DNA of 64,000 bases from positions 186,001 through 250,000 of the forward strand of contig JANCRA010000117.1 of the NCBI GenBank assembly GCA_024362935.1. The letters run 5' to 3'. Position 1 is the first letter of the stretch. Every line of letters begins with the position of its first letter. Of this stretch, positions 56,540-64,000 are shown piece by piece. Source of the stretch: Setophaga petechia (lineage: Eukaryota; Chordata; Aves; Passeriformes; Parulidae). The translations under genes and the position numbers were made by a program. Below the pieces are notes generated by a model that saw nothing but the letters and a program-made list of their open reading frames with translations, had not been told where the DNA came from and searched no databases.

Positions 56540-57188
56540 CAGGGATTTCACACTCAATTTGTGGGGTTTGGGATTTCACACTCAGATCTGGGGTCTGGGA
56601 TTTCACACTCAATTTGTGGGGTTTGGGATTTCACACTCAGTTTGGGGATTTGGGATTTCACATTCAGTTTGGGAGTTTGGGATTTCACACTCAGTTTGGG
56701 GGTTTGGAATTTCACACTCAATTTTGGGGTCTGGGATTTCACACTCAGATCTGGGGTCTGGGATTTCATACTCAATTTGTGGGGTTTGGGATTTCACACT
56801 CAGTTTGGGGGTTTGGGATTTCACGCTCAGATCTGGGGTCTGGAATTCCACACCCAGATCAGGGGTCTGGGATTTCACATTTGGTTCTGGGGTCTGGGAT
56901 TTCACATCCAGCTCAAGGGTTTGGGATTTCACACTCAACTTGGAGGTCTGGGATTTCACACCCAGCTCAAGGGTCTGGGATTTCACACTCAGTTTGGGGA
57001 TCTGGTATTTCACACTCAGCTCAAGGGTTTGGGATTTTACACCCAGATCAGGGGTCTGGGATTTCACACTCAGTTCTGGGGTCTGGAATTCCACACCCAG
57101 ATCAGGGGTTTGGGATTTCACACTCAGATCTGGGATATGGAATTTCACACTGAATTTGGGGGTCTGGGATTTCACACTCAGATCAGGG
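56540..57188. repeat. 27-bp minisatellite GGGATTTCACACTCAGTTTG, about 24 copies
   Basis: Core GGGATTTCACACTCA plus AGATCTGGGGTCT, ATTTGTGGGGTTT, GTTTGGGGGTTT or GCTCAAGGGTCT. Mixed 26-28-bp spacing opens all frames (up to 252 codons on +), which read as GISHS or WDFTL repeats. Not a gene. Confidence 0.97.
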
Positions 57189-57396
57189 ATTTCTTTTCTA
57201 ATCAGCCCAGTTCCCATCCCTAATTCCTTTCAGATTTGATGGATGAACCCCAATAACTGCAACCCCACACAAACCATTCCAGGGGCCAGCAGTGAGCCTG
57301 GAAATGGGGAAAGGACAGGTCACACCATCAGAAGTGGTGTTGTGGCAGGGTACATCCTCAAAGGGGCAGTTTTGCTGATGAAAAGTCAATTTTGGA

Positions 57397-57700
57397 GATG
57401 AAATCTGGGAAATGGAGCCCAGCTCTGTCATGGAATCATGGAATTGGGTGGGAAAGGACCTTAAAGATCATTTAATTCCAGCACTTGAGATGAAGAACTG
57501 AAATCTGGGAAACAGAACCCAGCTCTGTCATGGAATCATGGAATTGGGTGGGAAAGGATTTAAAGATCATTTAATTCCACCCCTTGGACTCTTCCCCCTG
57601 TCCCAGGGTGTCCCAAGCCTGCCCAGCCTGGCCTTGGGCACTTCCAGGGATGGGGCAGCCACAGTTTCAGGACACCCTGAGCTCCAATTCCATTTTTCCT
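57397..57700 (-). mobile_element. CR1 3' end with a 100-bp duplication of its tail region
   Basis: TGGAATCATGGAATTGGGTG occurs at 57430 and 57530, with GGGAAAGGACCTTAAAGATC and ATTTAATTCCA after each. The second copy continues into CR1 body (CCTGTCCCAGGGTG, GGCACTTCCAGGGATGGGGC). The flanking GAAATCTGGGAAA is duplicated too, so the duplication spans the insertion border. Confidence 0.85.
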
Positions 57701-59040
57701 GATTATTTCCCTCCTTCCTCCCTTCCTTCCCCTCACCAGGCTGGATCCACGATGCCCAGGGCAGGTTTTCCTCCCTTATCCATCCCCCATCCACCTTTTT
57801 GTTGGGTCCTTGGTTGTTCTCAGAGAGCTCCTGGCCCTTATTTCCAGCACATTCCCCCAAACCTTCCCCCCAGATCCAATTAAATCTCCTCCACTGGGTT
57901 TGTTTGTTTTTTTTTTAATGGCTCTCAGCTCTCTGTTTTGGAGATTTTTTCACAAACAATTTATTTTTCACGGCGCCTCCAAGAGATAAAAGAGAAAATG
58001 TCTGGATGACAAAGAGCAAATGGAGAGAAGGAGACTTTTAATGGTCAGGGGAGACCACTAAGCTGAGGTGTTTAATTTCCAGCGTCCTGGAATGCAATGC
58101 AGGCAGTAACAAACACCCAAATCCAGCTTTTCCATCACTTCCCAGCACAGCTCTGACTGCCCAGCTCTTTTGGGCTGGAATATTCAAACCAACAGTATTT
58201 TTATTTTTTTTTTTTTTTTCCCTGCAGTGCTTGGGAGGTTTTGAATGGAACTGAAATCTCTGCAGCATCACTCATCCCCCCCTTGCAGAACATTTCCTTC
58301 CAGGCACAGCAACTCCCTCCAGCAATTTATTTCAGTCAGGACAGGCATTGCTGGGAGATGAAATTTATCCCCATAAAGAGATCCAAGACTGGTCCTCTGA
58401 GCAATTTAGCTCCTGTTTTGGAGGCTCTAAATGGGACCTGGAGCACGTGCTGACAACCCAGGCAGTAATTCCACCTCGTGGGCTCTGTTGTGCTGTTTTC
58501 CATTCAGTGTGATTGCATTTCCAGAAAAAAAAATAAAAATAAAAAGAGGATTCTCTTCAACAGTTGCTAATTTTAGGGGATATTTAAACAATCACCTGCA
58601 GAATCGTTTGCTCTCCCAGGGGGGTTAATTAGGGAAGGCCAGGCTGTGTCTGCAAAGGCAGGGATACAGATTCCAGTGCAGCTGAAAGGAGGGAAAACAC
58701 GAAAATTGATCAGCAGCAGGAACTTCCCCCCTGAAATCTAAAGATGCTGGAGAAAGGCAGCACCCATTGCTCAGTGGCTTTAATTACCCCCATAATTAGT
58801 AAATCTGGTTAAGGAAATAACCATTCCTGCTCTCAGGGTGGCGGGCCCTGAACAATCCTTTGGGTTTTTGTCATGAGCAGTGGATTGTTGTGCTCCAGGC
58901 TGAAGATCTGAGGGGACACTCAGAGTGCACCAGAGGGGTCATGGCCAATGTCCTGTCACAGAGTCCCCAAATTCCTGATCTCCCTGAGCAGGCTCCAACC
59001 CCTGCACAGGGCAGCTATGAGCTCAAAATATTGGATATTT
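57701..59040. other. Non-coding spacer
   Basis: Mixed sequence with poly-T at 58200-58220. No gene or element recognised. Confidence 0.4.
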
Positions 59041-60290
59041 ATGGAATCCTGGAATGGTTTGAGTTGGAAGGAACTTAAATCCCACCCAATCCCACCCCTG
59101 CCATGGGCAGGGACACCTCCCACTGTCCCAGGCGGCTCCAACCTGGACTTGGGACATTTCAGGGATCCAGGGGCAGCCACAGCTGCTCTGGGAATTCCAT
59201 CCCAGCCCCTCTCCCAATATTTCTTCCCAAAATCCCATCCAAACATGGAATCCTGGAATGGTTTGGGTTGGAGGAGACCCCAAAGCCCATCCAGTCCCAC
59301 CATGGTCCCACACCTCCCACTGTCCCAGGTGGCTCCAGCCTGGCCTTGGGGACTGCCAGGGATCCAGGGGCAGCCACAGCTGCTCTGGGAATTCCACCCC
59401 AGCCCCTCTCCCAATATTTCTTCCCAAAATCCCACCCAAACCTGCCCAGGGAATGCTGGAGTGGTTTAGGCTGGAAAGGACCTCAAAGTCCATCCAGCTC
59501 CAGCATTGATCCCACACTTTCCATAGCCCAGGGTGCTCCAACCTGGCCTTGGACACTTCCAGGGATCCACAGCTCCTCTGGGAGCTCCATCCCAGCTCCT
59601 CACCCAATATTTCTTTCCAAAATCCCATCCAAACATGGAATCCTGGAATGGTTTGGGTTGGAGGAGACCTCAAAGCCCATCCAGCCCCACCATGGGTCCC
59701 ACACCTCCCACTGTCCCAGGTGGCTCCAGCCTGGCCTTGGGGACTGCCAGGGATCCAGGGGCAGCCCCACCCAGCCCCTCTCCCAATATTTCTTCCCAAA
59801 ATCCCATCCAAACCTGCCCAGGGAATCCTGGAATGGTTTGGGTTGGAGGAGACCTCAAAGCCCATCTGGTCCCACCACAGTCCCACACTTTCCATAGCCC
59901 AGGGTGCTCCAACCTGGCCTTGGGCACTTCCAGGGATCCACAGCTCCTCTGGGAATTCCATCCCAGCCCCTCCCCACCCTCCCAACCAGGAATTCCTTCC
60001 CAAAATCCCATCAAATCTCCCCTTTCCCAGTCTGGATCCATTCCCTGTGTCCTGTCCCCCCATCCCTTGTCCCCAGTCCCTCTCCAGCTCTCCTGGATCC
60101 CCTTCAGGGGCTCTGAGCTCTCCCTGGAGCTTTCTCCTCTCCAGGCTGGACCATCCCAGCTCTCCAGAGGTTCTCCAGCCCTTGGAGCATCTCCATGACC
60201 TCTGCACTGTCCAGCAGCTCCACCTCCTCCTGCTGTTTCCTTTTTGCCCCACAAAATCTCCTTTGAGACAAAACCAAAAATCACAAAATC
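59041..60290 (-). repeat. Tandem array of CR1 3' ends, five units plus a longer terminal copy
   Basis: CR1 tails (GGAATCCTGGAATGGTTTGG-type) occur at about 59043, 59248, 59453, 59638 and 59824, each followed by about 150-180 bp of antisense CR1 up to CCAATATTTCTTCCCAAAAT and CCCATCCAAAC, where the next tail starts. The last copy continues to CAGCAGCTCCACCTCCTCCT, further into the CR1 body. All face the same way. A 409-codon minus frame over the array is not a gene. Confidence 0.93.
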
Positions 60291-61469
60291 ACTTTTTCCT
60301 TAACTTCTAATTACACTTCTCCCTGGCTGTTTTTTGTTGTTCCATTTTTAATTATTTTTTTCCCCCTGGTAGAACATTTTTGCTCTTTCCCTGCCCCAAG
60401 AAAGATATTTTTTTGGGAAGAGAAGTCCAAAAGCAACGTTGGAATTAAACAGGTCAAGGCACCGCCGAAGTTTTTGCCTTAAAATCCAGAAAATAAATGT
60501 AATCCTGTCGAGGTAATTAGTCTGATGAGGAAAAGTGACCTTTCTAGCAGGGAACATAATTGCATTGTCATGGCCCATGGGTTGACCTTCTCCAAGCCCT
60601 CCCTCAACACAGCTAATGAGGATTGTTCTACATCCTGTTGGCAGCCAGGGCATTGTTGGGAAATAAATGGCTCCTGGAAACCCAGCAGCAAAAAATATGA
60701 AATGCACAGAATGCTTATTATTTATTAAAAATAAATAAATAAACTCCCTACTAATGGAATTCCTCCTGCTGCAGTAATTGGGATTTTTTTCCCCCTCACA
60801 CCCCTTTTGCAGCCTGAGGTTTGTTTATTCTCTGGAACATCCCAAAGCCACTGAGATTCTAAAAATCATTTTAAAGGGCCTTTAACCTCCTGATTTTCAG
60901 ATTCAAAAGAATTCATGTCCTGAACAATTGGCGTTTCCACCTTATTCTTCCTGCTTTCCAACTTAAATTTTTTTTCCCAGATTTTGAACAATGTTTTTCT
61001 TCATTTTTTTGACTAATTCGTTCACTCAGGGGTGAATTTTGGTGCAATTTTCCTCAAATTCCTGAGAAAAGCTTCTCATCTCAGTTTTTATTTCTTATTT
61101 AGGGGCAGGCCAGAGGAATCAGGTTGAAAATCAACTTTTGCATCCTGGGGAACAGGGCTGGAATATTTTCCCTCAGCCTGGGAATGTCCCTGGGAGCTCT
61201 CAGCTGTTTTAGAAAGAAATCAAATCTTGATTTAAGACTCCAAGAATTTGCCACTTCCCTCCCTCCACAGCTGATTGTGTTTTTTGGGGTAAATTTATTT
61301 TAAATTGTCTTCCCTGAATTTTCTTTTACTTAATTTGGGGTTTTAGCTGCCACGGTGGTTCTGCCAGCAGAATTTCCCCACCCTCAGGAGCAGCAGCTCT
61401 TCCAGTGCCTCCTCATTTGGAAAAATTTATTTAATTTGTGAGGATTTGGGGATAAATTCATTATAAGTA
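60291..61469. other. Non-coding interval, possible conserved element
   Basis: About 60440-60720 is repeat-free with balanced composition and could be a conserved element. An (AAAT)n run lies at 60725-60742. No gene recognised. Confidence 0.35.
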
Positions 61470-61865
61470 TATTATAATATTTTTCTATATTATATTTTTC
61501 TATATTATATTTTTCTATATTATATATATTATATTATATTATATTATATTATATTATATTATATTATATTATATTATATTACAGTACATTACATTATATT
61601 ATATTGTATTATATTATATTGTATTTTATATTATATTATATTACATTATATTATATTACATTATATTATATTATATTATATTATATTATATTATATTATA
61701 TTATATATCATTTATATCATTTATATCTTTATATAATTTATATATTTTATATATTATGTATATTATATATATTATATAAATTATATTTTATATTCTATTT
61801 TATATTTTATTATCTAATTCTATTATTTTTTATTATATTATATGACATTATATTATTTTAATAAT
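61470..61865. repeat. AT-rich microsatellite, (ATATT)n with ATATTTTTCT start
   Basis: Begins with three TATTTTTCTATATTA units, passes into long ATATT repeats, then degenerates to TTTATATCA and TATATAT. The AT-only composition and near self-complementarity make it prone to slippage and cruciforms. Confidence 0.97.
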
Positions 61866-62024
61866 AGGCTGCATCCCATTTTTAAAATAATTTAGGAACC
61901 AGGGTGAGACTGAAGCTCAGAGATCCACTTCTGATGAAAGAAGAAAAGACACAAAGGCAGAAAATACCCCTGAAAAAAATTTTACTTTTGAGCTCTATGA
62001 GGAAAACCATTTGAAGTCAGCACT
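61866..62024. other. Short spacer
   Basis: Mixed sequence; nothing recognised. Confidence 0.4.
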
Positions 62025-62105
62025 TGGCAGTCCTGGAGTTGGGCTCAGAGATCCTGTGGGTCCCTTCCAGCTCAGGATATTCTGTGATTTTCTATTCTGT
62101 GACAG
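62025..62105 (+). mobile_element. CR1 LINE 3' end fragment
   Basis: CAGAGATCCTGTGGGTCCCT, TCCAGCTCAGGATATTCTGT and GATTTTCTATTCTGTGA are sense CR1 3' end and tail. Strongly 5'-truncated. Confidence 0.85.
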
Positions 62106-63265
62106 CTCCAAGGGGTGTTTGGCTCTCACCTCCCTGCACAGGCACACACATTGATTTTTTTTTTTTTTTGTGTGTGTGTTTAATTCTTTTCCTTGGGAAG
62201 GAATGAAGTGTCTCTCATGGCTCTGCTGCTCTGGCAGAGCTGCTGCTCCCCCGAGATGCTCCAGGTACCCTGGGGGCCATTTGGGAATTGGCTGATAACA
62301 CAGGAGCTGCATTTCTGACATTTCCCTCACGCTGAGAGGAGCCAGGTTTCCAGAACAAAATTCTCCTGTTAAGAGACATTTATTGTTTGTTTGTTTCTTT
62401 CTTTCTTTCTTTGTTTTTCATGGAGCAATTAAAAAAAAATTCTCTTTTTTCCCTACTCCAGCTGCAGGTTTTGTGTTTGTGTCTTAGCCTAGATAAAAGG
62501 TGTGACACCAAGAGTAAATCTTTGCCTTTGTCAAAGGGTTTCCACAATTGAGAACAAAATGGGCTTTTATTCCTCAGGGATTCACTATTTCTGCAGCACA
62601 GGTGGAGAGAAAAGGGGTGACAATACCCCCTGCAGCACAAGAATTAAGGAGTTCAATTTATTAAATTATTCCAACCAATTTTCCTGAATTATTGAACTCT
62701 TGCTTTTCCTGATACTTCAGTGTGATATTGAAAAAAAAAACTCTTTTTGTCCTAATAAGTTATTAAGGGATATTCAGGAATTTTCATTCTGTTTCCTGCA
62801 GGGTATATTTCATCCCAATTCCCCCCCTCTGTCTCTTGGTTTTTCCCCCTTTTCTAAGATAAACACGGGTGATCTTTTCAATATCTGCAGCATTGGCATT
62901 AAAAAATAAAAATAAAAAGGGTTTTAAATCATCCCATAAAACAGGAATGTTGTGTTTATGTAATGTAATGAATGTAATAGGAAATGTTGGCTGTGCCAGC
63001 CCTAGAAAGGGAATAATTTTCCATCACAAACAGAAAGGTTATCATTTTCTATCACAAATACAGAATTTAATGCACTTCCTACAAAATCCTCTTGGGATTT
63101 TCTCCTATTAAATTCCAAAGGACTGGAGATGCCCCCGGGGATTGCTGTGATAACAGTGAGAGACTTTTGCTGGGGAATGGATCTCAGGCTGTTTTCCAGC
63201 TTCTTTTTTTGCAGTTACCTGGGAAAATTGTATCACTCTGCCCTGGGAAACACAGGTGGTGCAGC
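62106..63265. other. Non-coding spacer with short microsatellites
   Basis: TG-rich run near 62158-62178 and (TTTC)n/(TTTG)n at 62384-62416. No gene recognised. Confidence 0.4.
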
Positions 63266-63362
63266 CATAGGGGCAGTGATAACACTGAGAGATAACAGTC
63301 ACTGATAACACCCAGAGATAACAGTCACTGATAACACTCAGAGATAACACTCAGTGATAAAA
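63266..63362. repeat. GATAACA direct repeats
   Basis: About seven copies of GATAACA in alternating contexts (CACTGAGA, GTCACT, CCCAGA, CTCAGA) within 100 bp. A young local expansion. Confidence 0.9.
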
Positions 63363-63384
63363 TGAACTGGTAAAGGCTGGGAAG

Positions 63385-64000
63385 GCTCAAGTTCCTCTGG
63401 GATTTGGGATGTCCTCACTCATCCTCATTGCCTTTTCATGATCCTCTGGGATTTGGGATGTTCTCACCCTTTTCATCTTCTGGGATTTGGGATGTTCTGA
63501 TTCCCTTTTCATGTTCCTTTGGGATTTGGGATGTCCTCACTCCCTTTTCATGATCCTCTGGGATCTGAGATGTCCTCACTTCCTCACTCCCTTTTCATCT
63601 TCTTCTGGGATTTGGGATATCTTCATTCCCTTTTCATCTTCTGGGATTTGGGATGTTCTGATTCCCTTTTCATGTTCCTCTGGGATCTGGGACGTCCTCA
63701 CTCCCTTTTCATCTTCCTCTGGGATCTGGGATGTCTTCATTCCCTTTTCATGTTCCTCTGGGATCTGGGATGTTCTCACCCTTTTCATCTTCTGGGATTT
63801 GGGATGTTCTCACTCCCTGTTCACGTTCCTCTGGGATTTGGGATGTTCTGATTCCCTTTTCATCTTCTTCTGGGATTTGGGATGTCCTCACTCGTCCTCA
63901 TTCCCTGTTCATGTTCCTCTGGGATCTGGGATGTTCTGATTCCCTTTTCATGTTCCTCTGGGATCTGGGATGTCTTCATTCCCTTTTCATGTTCCTCTGG
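63385..64000. repeat. 37-42-bp minisatellite, runs past the window end
   Basis: Unit: TCCTCTGGGATTTGGGATGT, TCTGATTCCCTTTTCATGT, with CTTCTGGGA or CTTCCTCTGGGA alternatives, about 15 copies visible. Frames of 110-150 codons on + (repeats of WDLGC and PLFIF type) reflect the repeat. The right boundary is outside the window. Confidence 0.96.

Noticed and set aside
59023..60252. A 409-codon frame on the minus strand
   Set aside because: It runs through repeated CR1 3' ends. These fragments are non-coding 3' region in CR1 and the frame has no reverse transcriptase motif.

Overview
This window looks like gene-poor nuclear DNA from a bird, most likely a songbird (Passeriformes). Three things point that way. 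CR1 LINE 3' ends occur in both orientations, recognised by the block around TGGAATGGTTTGGGTTGGA and by the ATTCTATG-type octamer tail. There are solo LTRs of the class II (ERVK-like) type that I associate with songbird genomes. The sequence is also very rich in locally private minisatellites. I find no complete protein-coding gene, tRNA, rRNA, CRISPR array or bacterial-type feature. Every long open frame I examined lies inside a tandem repeat or is unsupported. One 150-bp stretch (43578-43727) has good splice signals and is listed as a weak candidate exon.

Layout. 0-10 kb: a pyrimidine-rich array (255-1012), a 12-bp array in two blocks (1726-2256), a 123-bp dispersed duplication, a solo LTR with a target-site duplication (4674-4966), a 1-kb almost pure pyrimidine tract (5541-6538), a TTTGGACA array (7954-8345) and a 1.7-kb array of 56-bp units (8651-10380). 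10-20 kb: five different arrays packed into 12108-14718 (82-bp, 24-bp, hairpin-forming 33-bp, 48-bp and 8-bp units), a purine tract (15722-16488), an old CR1, a triplicated 340-bp block and a duplicated 311-bp block. 20-30 kb: AT microsatellites, two head-on LTR fragments carrying microsatellite expansions, a third LTR, a 120-bp array, a 1.2-kb array of 22-bp units, a 175-bp array, and the start of a CR1-derived array. 30-40 kb: the end of that array, a GGAATTCTGGG array, a CR1 whose octamer tail has grown to nearly 800 bp (35644-36430), four copies of a 378/392-bp unit in A-B-A-B order, and a 22-bp array. 40-64 kb: CR1 fragments, a 21-bp array, the candidate exon, a second solo LTR with a 6-bp target-site duplication (43989-44373), a 220-bp array, a 2.6-kb satellite-like array (52010-54630), a 27-bp array, a tandem array made of CR1 3' ends (59041-60290), an AT-rich microsatellite and a final 37-42-bp array running off the end.

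By rough addition of intervals, tandem repeats fill well over a third of the window. The sequence between them is ordinary non-coding DNA. Several AT-rich, repeat-free islands have the look of conserved non-coding elements, but this cannot be decided without alignment. The main theme is repeat birth: several arrays are visibly built from pieces of CR1 or LTR elements, and others show duplicated flanks or higher-order structure. I see no new gene system here.
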